Source: an uncultured Hydrogenophaga sp. | Lineage (GTDB): Bacteria; Pseudomonadota; Gammaproteobacteria; Burkholderiales; Burkholderiaceae_C | Direction of reading: 5' to 3' | DNA length: 64,000 nucleotides | NCBI RefSeq assembly: GCF_958439165.1 | Contig: NZ_OY288130.1 | Span: 1-64,000 of the forward strand | Shown here: positions 1 to 11,057 of the stretch, piece by piece | How positions within the stretch are numbered: the first letter of the stretch is position 1 | Layout: the number at the start of each line of letters is the position of its first letter | Notes under the pieces: generated by a model | Database searches by the model: none | Seen by the model: only the letters and a program-made list of their open reading frames with translations | Told to the model about the DNA's origin: nothing | Translations under genes and position numbers: made by a program

Positions 1-13
1 AAAGAGGCGGTCC

Positions 14-1558
14 ATGGGTTTGTCGTTGGTGCACAGCCGGGCCCTGCTGGGGCTGCAGGCACGGCCGGTGTGCGTGGAAGTGCACCTGGCCAACGGGCTG
101 CCCGGCTTCACGCTGGTGGGGCTGGCCGACACCGAGGTGAAGGAAGCGCGCGAACGGGTGCGCTCGGCCATTGCCAATGCCGGCCTGGAGTTCCCGTCCA
201 GCCGCCGGATCACGGTCAACCTGGCACCCGCCGACCTGCCCAAGGACTCCGGCCGGTTCGACCTGCCGATCGCCCTGGGCATCCTGGCCGCCAGCGGCCA
301 GGTCGACGCTGCGGCACTCACGGGCTGGGAGTTCGCGGGAGAGCTGTCGCTCGGCGGCGAACTGCGCCCGGTGCGGGGCGCGCTGGCCATGGCGCTGGCC
401 GCCACCGACGCCGGCGCCCGGCTGGTGCTGCCGCCCGGCAGCGCCGAAGAAGCTGCTCTGGTGCCCGACGCCCGGGTCTGGCAGGCGCTGCACCTGCGCG
501 ACGTGGTGCATCGTTTCGCCCCGGCCGCGGCCACCGATCCGCCCGTGCACGAAGATGGTGCGGACCCGGCCGGCTGGTCGCGCCAGCTCACCCGGCCGCT
601 CGGGAGCCCGCCGCCGGGTCCGGACCTGGCCGATGTGCGGGGCCAGGCTGCCGCCCGGCGGGCGCTGGAAGTCGCCGCGGCCGGCGGCCACAGCCTGTTG
701 ATGGTCGGGCCGCCGGGCTCGGGCAAATCGATGCTGGCCCGCCGGCTGGCCGGGTTGCTGCCCCCGCTGGACACCCAGGACGCCCTGGAGACCGCAGCTG
801 TGGCCTCGCTGGCCGGCCGGTTCCAGCCCGCGCAGTGGGGCGTGCGCCCGACCTGCTCCCCGCACCACAGCGCCAGTTCGGTCGCCCTGGTGGGTGGCGG
901 ATCGCCGCCGCGCCCGGGCGAGATCTCGCTGGCGCACCACGGCGTGCTGTTCCTGGACGAGCTGCCCGAGTTCGGCCGGCAGGCGCTGGAGGCCTTGCGC
1001 GAGCCGCTGGAGACCGGGCAGATCCGCATCTCGCGGGCGGCACGGCAGTGCGAATTCCCGGCCCGCTTCCAGCTGGTGGCCGCCATGAACCCCTGCCCCT
1101 GCGGCTTTCTGGGCCATCCCTCGCGGCCATGCCGCTGCACGCCGGAACAGGTGGCGCGCTACCAGGGCCGGCTCTCAGGGCCGTTGCTGGACCGCATCGA
1201 CCTTCAGGTGGAGGTGCCGGCGCTGGACGGCGAGGAACTGCTGCAGGGCCCCCCTGGCGAGGGCACGGCTGTGGTTCGCGAACGGGTGCTGCTGGCCCGG
1301 GGCCGAGCCCTCGCCCGTCAGGGTCTGCCCAATCAGCAGCTGGAAGGACACCTGCTCGACGACCACATGGCCGCCGAACCGGCCGCGCTCACCTTCCTGC
1401 AGGGGGTGGCACGGCGGCTGGGCTGGAGCGCCCGCAGCCTGCATCGCTGCCTGCGGGTGGCCCGCACCGTGGCCGACCTGCGGGGTGCGGACAGCATGGC
1501 GGTGGCCGATGTGGCCGAAGCGGTGCAGTACCGGCGGGTGCTGCACGCCGGCGGCTGA
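14..1558 (+). CDS. comM: YifB/ComM family Mg-chelatase-like AAA+ ATPase
   Basis: This 514-residue protein has the usual length and architecture of the YifB/ComM family. An N-terminal ChlI-like domain (about 20-140) precedes an AAA+ core with Walker A GPPGSGKS near residue 232 and Walker B VLFLDE near 312. A Cys-rich stretch (CPCGFLGHPSRPCRC, about 360-375) and a C-terminal Mg-chelatase-type lid follow. In naturally competent bacteria ComM is a hexameric helicase that promotes branch migration when transformed single-stranded DNA is integrated. That role is family knowledge and is not shown by the sequence. An AGAGGCGG stretch precedes the ATG at 14. The gene upstream is outside the window. 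Confidence 0.93.
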   Translation: MGLSLVHSRALLGLQARPVCVEVHLANGLPGFTLVGLADTEVKEARERVRSAIANAGLEFPSSRRITVNLAPADLPKDSGRFDLPIALGILAASGQVDAAALTGWEFAGELSLGGELRPVRGALAMALAATDAGARLVLPPGSAEEAALVPDARVWQALHLRDVVHRFAPAAATDPPVHEDGADPAGWSRQLTRPLGSPPPGPDLADVRGQAAARRALEVAAAGGHSLLMVGPPGSGKSMLARRLAGLLPPLDTQDALETAAVASLAGRFQPAQWGVRPTCSPHHSASSVALVGGGSPPRPGEISLAHHGVLFLDELPEFGRQALEALREPLETGQIRISRAARQCEFPARFQLVAAMNPCPCGFLGHPSRPCRCTPEQVARYQGRLSGPLLDRIDLQVEVPALDGEELLQGPPGEGTAVVRERVLLARGRALARQGLPNQQLEGHLLDDHMAAEPAALTFLQGVARRLGWSARSLHRCLRVARTVADLRGADSMAVADVAEAVQYRRVLHAGG

Positions 1559-1656
1559 AGTCAACCGGCAACTGGCCGGATTTCAGGCGCTTCTCCGGAC
1601 ATGCGGCCGGCAGCGCCTGAACAGAATGGGACGCTTCTCAACACACCGGTCCCGTC

Positions 1657-4620
1657 ATGTCACCCTGCCGCGCTCTGATGGTGTCGCTGCGCGCCATCCC
1701 TGCCGCCTCCCTGCTGCTTTGCGGGGGCACCGCCTTCGGCCAACAGGTCATCTCCAGCAACACCCCTTCGGGCTTCACCGCCGCCGATGGCGACATCACC
1801 GTCAACACCGGTGTCACCGTGGGTGGCAGCAGCTTCACCGGCACCGCCCTCACGGTGAACAACGTCAACGTCGGTGCCATCACCAACAACGGCACGCTGC
1901 AGACCAGCAACCCCAACGGCACTGCGCTGTACCTTCTGAGCACAGCGTCGAGGGTGACCGTGACCAACACCGGCACGATGCGCAGCAAGGGCGGACTGCA
2001 GCTGTACTCGGTGGCCGACGTGACCAACACCGGCACCATGTTCGGCAGCGACAAGGGCATCATCGTCACGTCCGGGGCGAGCGGCTCGACCATCACCAAC
2101 AACGGCAGCCTCAATGCCTCGGGCCAGAGCTTCGCGGCGGTGGACATTCTTTCAGGCGCGACGCTGGCCAGCCTGTCCAACGGATCGGGCCGGACACTGG
2201 GCGGATTCGTGCCGATCAGCAACAACGGCACCATCACCCTGCTGGTCAACGACGGCACCCTGCGTTCAGGGCACTCCGTGCCCAGCTCGGCCATCGGGGG
2301 CGGCGGCACCATCACCACCCTGGTCAACCGGGGCACCATCACCCCGGCCCGAACAGCCGCCGGCATCGCCAATCGGGTGGTCAACCTGGCCAACGCCCAG
2401 GGTGGCAACAGCCCGCTGACCATCAGCTCCGCGCCGACCAGCTACTCGATCATCATCAACAGCCCCACCTCGTTCGGCCGCCTGCGGCCCCAGGGGTTCA
2501 GCGGCACGATGGGCTTCGATGTGTACGCCGGCTCCTCCATCGTGACCGGCTATTACTACAGCTCGGTGCTGCAGGATGTCACGGCAGCGAACCTGGCCAA
2601 CACGACCGGCACCTTCGAGGGCGTGAGCTGGAGCCTGAGCCTGCTCTCGGGCAGCACGACCACCTGGGACCTGTGCTTCGGCACCGGTGCTTGCTCCTAT
2701 ACGCTGTCGTCCAACATCCTGAGCGGCCAGACCTACTCGTCGGCCAACGTGGGCAGCTCGGTGAACCGGGCATTCGATGGCGGCACGCTGCAGATGGCGT
2801 CATCGGCCACCGTGTCGGGCGACTTCACGCTCACCGGCAACGGCGGCACCATCGACCAGCGCGGCAACGCGGCGGTGTTCAGCGGGTCCTTCAGCAACGC
2901 CAATGCCGGTACGGCCGGCAAGCTGACCATCCGCAACACCGGCACAGCCGAGCAGGGCTCGGTCACGCTGAACGCTGCCAACACCCACACCGGCGGCATC
3001 GATGTGCTGCCGGGGGCCAAGCTGGTGATCAACAGCCCGCTGGCGCTGGGCAGCGGCACACTGAACCTGATCGGTTCGGCCACAGTGCCCTCGGCACTGG
3101 GCACCACCCAGACCATGACGATCAGCAACCCGATCACCGTCTCCGGCGATCCGGTGTTCGATGTGGCGGCCGGCACCACGCTGACCATCTCCAGCCCCAT
3201 CACCGACGGTGGCTCGCCGGGTGACGTGGTGGTGCGCGGCACCGGTCTGCTCAGTCTGACCGCGGTCAACACCTACAGCGGCCTGACCACCGTCGACCCG
3301 GGCGCCAACCTGGCGCTCAACGGTGTGGGCTCCATCGCCAACACGTCGCTGCTGACCAACAACGGGCGCATCGACCTCACCGGTGCGGCCGACACCGTGG
3401 TGCTGGACGGCAACGTTGTGCAGTCCGCCACCGGACAGCTGGTCAGCCGCATCGGGCCTGCGGGCGCACAGCGGATCGACATCGCCGGTTCGGCCAGCCT
3501 GGACGGCAGCCTGACCCTGCAGGCTGCTGCGGGGCCTTACCGCATCGGGCGCTACCGCATCATCGATGCCGGCAGCCTGAGCGGCCGCTTCGCCAGCTTC
3601 AGCAGCAACCTGGCCAGCCAGACCGCCCTGGGCCATGCACTGGGTTACGACAGCACCGGGGTCTTCATCGATTTCACGCCGTCGGTCAGCGCCACCCTGG
3701 CGGGCGTGTCGCGACAGGCCGAGGGCCTGGCACGCCTGTTCTCGCTGCAGGCCACGGTGCTGGACCAGAACAACCGCGCCCCGGCCTGCGAACGCTTCGA
3801 CGCGCGCGGCCTGTGCGTCTCATCCAGTGTCCGGCGGACCCGGGTTCAAGGTTCAGCAGCGCCATCCGGTCAGAGTGCGGCCCAGGTCGGGCTGGCCTAT
3901 CGGGCGACGCCACACCTGCGCTACGGAGGCCATCTGGACTGGATGCCGGACAACCCGTCGACCGGATCGGTCCGGCTGCGCTCGCTGCAGCCAGGATGGG
4001 GCGTGCATGGCCAATGGAACCATGCGCCCGACGGATCGGGCTGGTCCGTCCGCGCATCGGTGGCTTCGGTGCAGCACCGCCTCGAACTGGACCGCAGCGC
4101 CACCGACCTGACCGAAGCGGCCTCGGGGCGAACCCGCCTGGCCGCCCTGAATGCCGAACTGCTGGCCAGCCACGCCCGGCGCACCGCGGGCGGCCTGCGC
4201 CTGACACCCTTTGCGGGCCTGCGGTACGGCCGGACCCACATGGCGGCCTACACCGAAAGCGAACCGGGCGCGGTCAGCCCGCTGTCGTTCGATGCCTTGG
4301 GCCAGCGCGCCTGGCATCTGGCCACCGGGGTGAACCTGCAGCAGGCGGTGGGGCCCCGCACGGTGGCCGGACTCGGGCTGGATCTGCAGCACCGGCTGGG
4401 CCGCGAAAGCACGAGCCTGTCCGGTCGCAGCAGCCTGGTCGGGGCCGAAACCTTCAGCGCGGCTTTGCCCACCGGTCGCCACACCCGGGCCGGCGTGTCG
4501 GCGCAACTGGCCTACCGGATCGATGCCCGGCGCAGCATCGGCCTCCAGGTGGCATGGCAACAGCAGGCGGTGGGCAGCAGCACGCTCGGTGCTGCCCTGG
4601 GGTTCCAGGCCGGGTTCTGA
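1657..4620 (+). CDS. Type V autotransporter with beta-helical passenger
   Basis: This 987-residue surface protein starts with a signal peptide (about residues 1-29, hydrophobic ASLLLCGGTAFG before QQV). A long Ser/Thr/Asn/Gly-rich passenger follows, full of short repeats such as NNGTI, TNTGTM and LVNxGTI, which is typical of a right-handed beta-helix and of autotransporter-associated beta-strand repeats. The last 270 or so residues form an autotransporter beta-barrel that ends in Phe, as outer-membrane proteins usually do. Two Cys pairs occur (CFGTGAC, and CERFDARGLC at the passenger-barrel junction). No protease triad or known adhesin domain is evident, so an adhesive or biofilm role is only a guess. 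It converges on metH2 with a 9-bp gap and no visible terminator. Confidence 0.88.
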   Translation: MSPCRALMVSLRAIPAASLLLCGGTAFGQQVISSNTPSGFTAADGDITVNTGVTVGGSSFTGTALTVNNVNVGAITNNGTLQTSNPNGTALYLLSTASRVTVTNTGTMRSKGGLQLYSVADVTNTGTMFGSDKGIIVTSGASGSTITNNGSLNASGQSFAAVDILSGATLASLSNGSGRTLGGFVPISNNGTITLLVNDGTLRSGHSVPSSAIGGGGTITTLVNRGTITPARTAAGIANRVVNLANAQGGNSPLTISSAPTSYSIIINSPTSFGRLRPQGFSGTMGFDVYAGSSIVTGYYYSSVLQDVTAANLANTTGTFEGVSWSLSLLSGSTTTWDLCFGTGACSYTLSSNILSGQTYSSANVGSSVNRAFDGGTLQMASSATVSGDFTLTGNGGTIDQRGNAAVFSGSFSNANAGTAGKLTIRNTGTAEQGSVTLNAANTHTGGIDVLPGAKLVINSPLALGSGTLNLIGSATVPSALGTTQTMTISNPITVSGDPVFDVAAGTTLTISSPITDGGSPGDVVVRGTGLLSLTAVNTYSGLTTVDPGANLALNGVGSIANTSLLTNNGRIDLTGAADTVVLDGNVVQSATGQLVSRIGPAGAQRIDIAGSASLDGSLTLQAAAGPYRIGRYRIIDAGSLSGRFASFSSNLASQTALGHALGYDSTGVFIDFTPSVSATLAGVSRQAEGLARLFSLQATVLDQNNRAPACERFDARGLCVSSSVRRTRVQGSAAPSGQSAAQVGLAYRATPHLRYGGHLDWMPDNPSTGSVRLRSLQPGWGVHGQWNHAPDGSGWSVRASVASVQHRLELDRSATDLTEAASGRTRLAALNAELLASHARRTAGGLRLTPFAGLRYGRTHMAAYTESEPGAVSPLSFDALGQRAWHLATGVNLQQAVGPRTVAGLGLDLQHRLGRESTSLSGRSSLVGAETFSAALPTGRHTRAGVSAQLAYRIDARRSIGLQVAWQQQAVGSSTLGAALGFQAGF

Positions 4621-4629
4621 GCCCGGCGC

Positions 4630-7383
<2,754 letters not shown>

Positions 7384-7416
7384 GGGGCTCACCAGGTGTG
7401 TTCGGAAAACAGTCCT

Positions 7417-7508
7417 GTGAGCGTCGTTCGGGCCTGTTCGCGCCCACCCAAGCCTGACGCCCTTCCACCCCGGCAACGGGGGCGGCGGCGCTGCAACGCT
7501 CCTTGAGA
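7417..7508 (-). promoter_or_regulatory. SAH (S-adenosylhomocysteine) riboswitch of metH2
   Basis: Read on the minus strand, the metH2 leader has CUCAAGGAGCGUUGCA at its 5' end, AGGCUUGGG in the middle and AACGACGCUCAC near its 3' end, which is the SAH-aptamer layout. GAGCGU (7501-7496) can pair with ACGCUC, forming P1. CUCAAG can pair with CUUGGG (one G-U), forming the pseudoknot. A -10-like TAAAAT lies at 7516-7521, so transcription would start right at the aptamer. SAH riboswitches are ON switches upstream of ahcY and metH in beta- and gammaproteobacteria. The call rests on motif and pairing, not on a covariance search. Confidence 0.87.
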
Positions 7509-7543
7509 AGGCCGGATTTTAGCTGCCGGTCTCCGCTGATCGG

Positions 7544-7801
7544 TCAGGTTCCATCGGGAAGGCGGTCATCGTCGGCCGGTGGCAGCCCGCCCGAGCGGCT
7601 CAGCATGGCCAGCGCGGCCTGCAAGTCGCCCCGGCTGGCGCGGTCGGCAAAGTACTGCGCGGTCTTCATGGCCGAGAGCTTCTCGGCCACAGCGCTGACG
7701 ATGAACTGATTGAGGGTGGTGCCGTCTTCGCGCGCCATCTGCTCGGCTCCCTGCTTGAGCGATGCTGGCAGGCGCAGCGCGTAGTTGCTCGGGGTTCCCA
7801 T
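7544..7801 (-). CDS. Ribbon-helix-helix antitoxin of a PIN toxin-antitoxin pair
   Basis: This 85-residue protein has an N-terminal segment typical of HicB/Arc-like ribbon-helix-helix domains: a YALRLPASL beta-strand, then a helix through LNQFIVSAVAEKL. Its C-terminal half is acidic and Pro-rich, as expected of a toxin-binding tail. It starts 2 bp after the stop codon of the PIN-domain gene, so the two are almost certainly co-transcribed, with the toxin first. The dimer probably binds the palindrome over the operon promoter and also neutralises the PIN nuclease. The pairing is inferred from order and spacing. Confidence 0.8.
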   Translation of the reverse strand: MGTPSNYALRLPASLKQGAEQMAREDGTTLNQFIVSAVAEKLSAMKTAQYFADRASRGDLQAALAMLSRSGGLPPADDDRLPDGT

Positions 7802-7803
7802 GG

Positions 7804-8232
7804 TCAGACTCCTTGAAAAAACTGCGCCGGCCCCATGACCGGAACGCCGAAGGCCCGGGCCTGCGGCAGAAAGTCGCGCTGGTTGAAAGTGATCAGGGTT
7901 ACCGGCTGACCCAGCCCCTGTTCATTGACCGCCAGTTCCAGCACCAGGTCGTCCTTGGGATCGCGCAACTGCGGGCGCCACAAGAACTGGATCATCACCG
8001 GCAGAACGACGCCGGCCAGCACATCCAGCAGGTTGCGCACATCGGCGGTGGTCACGCCGGCAGAGGCGAGGTGCTCCGGGCGGGTCAGCACGTCTTCGTA
8101 CTCCAGGAACAGCGGCACGCTGCACAACACCGGCAGCTGGCGCCGCAGCGCCCGGCGCAGCAACTCGGCCGACGCGCCGGTCGGACTGCGCACAGCAGCG
8201 ACCAGCACGTTGGTGTCCAGGGCATAGTTCAT
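7804..8232 (-). CDS. PIN-domain toxin (putative toxin-antitoxin ribonuclease)
   Basis: This 142-residue protein matches the family of putative toxin components with a PIN domain. It has the N-terminal acidic motif ALDTNVLVAA, a mid-protein Glu in FLEYEDVL, and the later acidic cluster RDPKDDLVLELA followed by TLITFNQRDF. These residues would hold the Mg2+ ions of an RNase H-like active site that cuts RNA. It is the first gene of the pair; the antitoxin follows after 2 bp. Its ATG lies only a few nucleotides from the predicted transcription start, so the mRNA is nearly leaderless. Target RNA cannot be predicted. Confidence 0.85.
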   Translation of the reverse strand: MNYALDTNVLVAAVRSPTGASAELLRRALRRQLPVLCSVPLFLEYEDVLTRPEHLASAGVTTADVRNLLDVLAGVVLPVMIQFLWRPQLRDPKDDLVLELAVNEQGLGQPVTLITFNQRDFLPQARAFGVPVMGPAQFFQGV

Positions 8233-8270
8233 ATTGCAGGCAATATAAGTTTAGGTCCTCGCAGTGTCAA
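8231..8270 (-). promoter_or_regulatory. Consensus sigma-70 promoter and palindromic operator of the toxin-antitoxin operon
   Basis: On the minus strand, TTGACA (8270-8265) and TATATT (8247-8242) are separated by exactly 17 bp, an almost perfect sigma-70 promoter. The -10 overlaps a perfect inverted repeat ATATTGC-N2-GCAATAT (8231-8246), which also reaches the toxin ATG at 8232. A start about 7 nt after the -10 would leave a leader of only 3-4 nt. The palindrome is the obvious site for autorepression by the ribbon-helix-helix antitoxin (inference). Confidence 0.75.
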
Positions 8271-8329
8271 CGCAGGCCTGGCCCGATACCCCTGCCCGTC
8301 TGGTGCGTTGCTTGCTTGTGTCATCGCAC

Positions 8330-9943
8330 ATGCCCTCTCCCCCACCCCACTCCCCCCCCGACATCCCCCCGATCGACTGGCGCGCCCAGGAGCTGCTGCT
8401 GCTGCGCGAGGTCATGAAGCTGGTCGGGCGCAGCCTGGCGCCGGGCTTCGTGCTGCGGGAGATGCTGCACCTCATGAGCGAGCTGCTGGGCCTGAACCGG
8501 GGGCGCATCGTGCTGCGGGATCCACCGGAAGGGGATGGCCAGACGCCGGTGGCGCGCATTGCCCATGCCTACGGCCTGACCGGCGACGAAGCGGCGCGCG
8601 GCGTGTACCGGCCGGGCGAGGGCATCACCGGCCGCGTGCTGGCAACCGGCATGCCGGTCATCGTGCAGGACGTGGATGCCGAGCCCGGCTTCCTGTTCCG
8701 GGCCGTGACCCGGGACCGCCTGCCGCCGCAGACCGTGGCCTTCGTGGCGCTGCCGGTGGTGGTGGACGGGCGCACCCAGGGCGTGCTGGCCTGCCACCGC
8801 ATCCGCAGCCGGCAACGCCACCTCAACGACGATCTGGCCGTGCTCGGCCTGCTGGCCACCCTCACCGGCCAGCTGCTGCAGCTGCAGCGCCTGGTCGACG
8901 AGCAGACCCGTGTCCTGCAGGAGCGCAACCAGGAGCTGGCCCGGGCACTGGAGGTGAACACGGCCCGCTACGGTCTGATCGGCCGCTCGCCCCCGCTGCT
9001 GCAGGCCCTGGGCGAGCTGGAGCGGGTGTCGCAGTCGCAGGCCACGGTGCTGCTGCTGGGCGAATCGGGCACCGGCAAGGAGCTGTTCGCCCGCGCGGTG
9101 CACCTGGCCAGCGGCCGGCATGCGCAGCCCTTCATCAAGGTGAACTGCGCGGCCATTCCTGAGACCCTGTTCGAGTCCGAGCTGTTCGGCCACGAGAAGG
9201 GCGCCTTCACCGGTGCGGTGGGGTCGCGCGCCGGCTGGTTCGAGCAGGCCGAGGGCGGCACCCTGTTTCTGGACGAGATCGGCGAGCTGCCCTTGTCCTT
9301 GCAGTCCAAGCTGCTGCGCACCCTGCAGGAAGGCACGCTGGTGCGCCTGGGCGGGCGGCGCGAGGTGCGGGTGAACGTGCGGCTGGTGGCCGCCACCCAC
9401 CGCGACCTGGCGCAGGACGTGCAGGCCGGCCGCTTCCGCCCCGACCTGTTCTACCGGATCAACGTCGTGCCGATACGCCTGCCGAGCCTGCGCGAGCGCC
9501 GCGAGGACATCCGCGCACTGGCCCTGCACTTCATCAGCCGCGCCAACCAGGCCCACCAGCGCAACGTGCACCTCACGCCGGGTGCGCTGGAGCGGCTGGA
9601 CGCGCACGACTGGCCCGGCAACATCCGCGAGCTGGGCAACCTGATCGAGCGGGTGGTGCTGCTGGTGGACCAGACCCCGGTGGACGAAACGGTGCTGCGC
9701 CGCTTCATGCCCGGCGGCGCGGTGACGGCAGGATCGGCGGCGCCGGCCCGGGTGCAAGGCACACCCGTGCCGGCCTCCGCCGCGCCGCTGGTGCGCGACT
9801 ACCAGAGCGCCGGTTCGCACGACGCCGATCAGCTCGCCGCCGCCCTGGCCCAGCACGGCGGCAACCAGTCGCGCGCGGCCCAGAGCCTGGGGCTGACCCT
9901 GCGGCAGTTTGCCTACCGGCTGAAGAAGGCCGGGCTGCGCTGA
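8330..9943 (+). CDS. Sigma-54-dependent transcriptional activator (GAF, AAA+, Fis-type HTH)
   Basis: This 537-residue enhancer-binding protein has an N-terminal GAF domain (about 40-175), a central AAA+ domain with Walker A GESGTGKE (about 243-250) and the sigma-54 contact loop GAFTGA (about 292), the Walker B region GTLFLDEIGEL, and a C-terminal Fis-type helix-turn-helix. The layout is that of NifA and NorR, whose GAF domains sense small ligands; the ligand here is unknown. It sits directly upstream of a -24/-12 promoter and a redox operon on the same strand, so that operon is its likely target. The ATG at 8330 is preferred over a GTG at 8264, which would lie in the divergent toxin promoter; no good ribosome-binding site is seen at either. 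Confidence 0.9.
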   Translation: MPSPPPHSPPDIPPIDWRAQELLLLREVMKLVGRSLAPGFVLREMLHLMSELLGLNRGRIVLRDPPEGDGQTPVARIAHAYGLTGDEAARGVYRPGEGITGRVLATGMPVIVQDVDAEPGFLFRAVTRDRLPPQTVAFVALPVVVDGRTQGVLACHRIRSRQRHLNDDLAVLGLLATLTGQLLQLQRLVDEQTRVLQERNQELARALEVNTARYGLIGRSPPLLQALGELERVSQSQATVLLLGESGTGKELFARAVHLASGRHAQPFIKVNCAAIPETLFESELFGHEKGAFTGAVGSRAGWFEQAEGGTLFLDEIGELPLSLQSKLLRTLQEGTLVRLGGRREVRVNVRLVAATHRDLAQDVQAGRFRPDLFYRINVVPIRLPSLRERREDIRALALHFISRANQAHQRNVHLTPGALERLDAHDWPGNIRELGNLIERVVLLVDQTPVDETVLRRFMPGGAVTAGSAAPARVQGTPVPASAAPLVRDYQSAGSHDADQLAAALAQHGGNQSRAAQSLGLTLRQFAYRLKKAGLR

Positions 9944-9956
9944 AACCCGGCGCTGC

Positions 9957-9984
9957 GTCGACCCAATGTCGACATATTGTCGAC
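9957..9984. promoter_or_regulatory. Three phased GTCGAC boxes, candidate enhancer for the sigma-54 activator
   Basis: GTCGAC occurs at 9957-9962, 9968-9973 and 9979-9984, each start 11 bp from the last, or one helical turn. The second and third are extended to the 8-bp palindrome TGTCGACA. They lie 75-105 bp upstream of the -24 element, the normal place for activator-binding enhancers. Binding by the neighbouring activator is inferred. Confidence 0.7.
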
Positions 9985-10059
9985 ACAGTGGCCACCGACA
10001 CGGAAGCATCCAGACAGGGAATTCCAGGTAAATCAAAGGCTTGCGATCGACCGGCCGCA

Positions 10060-10074
10060 TGGCACGGGCATTGC
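10060..10074 (+). promoter_or_regulatory. Sigma-54 (RpoN) promoter of the rhodanese operon
   Basis: TGGCACGGGCATTGC matches the RpoN consensus TGGCAC-N5-TTGC, with the -24 GG at 10061-10062 and the -12 GC at 10073-10074. The start would be near 10086, leaving a leader of about 40 nt before the ATG at 10125. It is 117 bp downstream of the activator gene's stop codon. Confidence 0.88.
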
Positions 10075-10124
10075 GATGAAAGACACAGGCGCTCCTGCCT
10101 GCCCACTTTCCTCGCGAGGTCCTC

Positions 10125-11009
10125 ATGTCCATTGAAGCCACCCTGATCGCACCCGCCCAGCTCCAGACCCTGATGTCGTCGGAGCCGGTCGTGCTCATCG
10201 ACACCCGCGACGCCGACACCTTTGCGGCCGGCCACATTCCCGGCGCCGTGAACCTGCGCGAGGTGTTCACCTTCCTGGCCACCTCCACGCCCGAAGGTCT
10301 CATGGAGCTCAAGGCCACCTTTGCAGACGCGCTGGGCAAGGCCGGTCTGTCGGGTGCGGAGACGGCCGTGTTCTACGAGGACGCCATGAACAGCGGCTAC
10401 GGCCAGTCGTGCCGGGGCTACTACCTGCTGACCTGGATGGGCTACCCGAAGATCAAGGTGCTCAACGGCGGCTTCAGCGCCTGGAAGGCCAGCGGCCTGC
10501 CGGTGTCGACCGAAGCGGTCACGCCGGTGGCGGCCACCTTCCCCGACCTGCCGCTGACCGACGTGATGCTGACCCAGGAGGACGTGCAGGCCGCCCTGGG
10601 CACCGACACCGTGCTGCTGGACGTGCGCGATGTGGACGAGTGGATCGGCGACAGCTCGTCGCCCTACGGCCGCGACTTCGCACCCCGCAAGGGCCGCCTG
10701 CCGGGCGCCCGCTGGGTGGAGTGGTACCGCTTCATGAAGCCCTCGCCGCAAGGCCCGGTGTTCAAGACGCCTGACGAAGTGCGCGCCGAATGCGCCACCG
10801 CCGGCATCGGCACCGACGACACCGTCTACCTCTACTGCTTCAAGGGCGCGCGCGCTTCCAACACCTTCCTGGCGCTCAAGCAGGCCGGCTTCTCGGATGT
10901 GCGCATGTACTTCGGCTCCTGGAACGAATGGTCGCGCAACGACAGCCTGCCGATCGAGACCGGCCTTCCGGTCAAGACCTCGCGCCCGGCACTGGCCCTG
11001 GCAGCCTGA
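10125..11009 (+). CDS. Two-domain rhodanese (sulfurtransferase)
   Basis: This 294-residue protein contains two rhodanese domains in tandem. The N-terminal one (VVLIDTRDADTFAAGHIPGAVNL) is expected to be catalytically silent. The C-terminal one carries LLDVRDVDEW and the active loop CFKGAR with Cys238. The loop differs from both thiosulfate sulfurtransferase (CRKGVT) and mercaptopyruvate sulfurtransferase (CGSGVT), so the sulfur donor is open. It is the first gene behind the RpoN promoter, followed by an OsmC-like gene (48 bp to the chosen ATG). A role in sulfane-sulfur or persulfide transfer to the redox enzymes downstream is inferred. Confidence 0.9.
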   Translation: MSIEATLIAPAQLQTLMSSEPVVLIDTRDADTFAAGHIPGAVNLREVFTFLATSTPEGLMELKATFADALGKAGLSGAETAVFYEDAMNSGYGQSCRGYYLLTWMGYPKIKVLNGGFSAWKASGLPVSTEAVTPVAATFPDLPLTDVMLTQEDVQAALGTDTVLLDVRDVDEWIGDSSSPYGRDFAPRKGRLPGARWVEWYRFMKPSPQGPVFKTPDEVRAECATAGIGTDDTVYLYCFKGARASNTFLALKQAGFSDVRMYFGSWNEWSRNDSLPIETGLPVKTSRPALALAA

Positions 11010-11057
11010 ACCTGCATGCGGCTGCCCCCTTCCCGCTTTTTCAACCCTGGAGACACC

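Noticed and set aside
1485..3224. Open frame overlapping yifB and the autotransporter
   Set aside because: His/Arg/Gln-rich shadow of the autotransporter repeats.
7384..7476. Upstream start of metH2 at 7476
   Set aside because: The extra 31 residues are encoded by the SAH aptamer.
8321..10339. Long open frame antisense to the sigma-54 activator
   Set aside because: Low-complexity translation with no motif; the opposite strand carries a complete activator and promoter.
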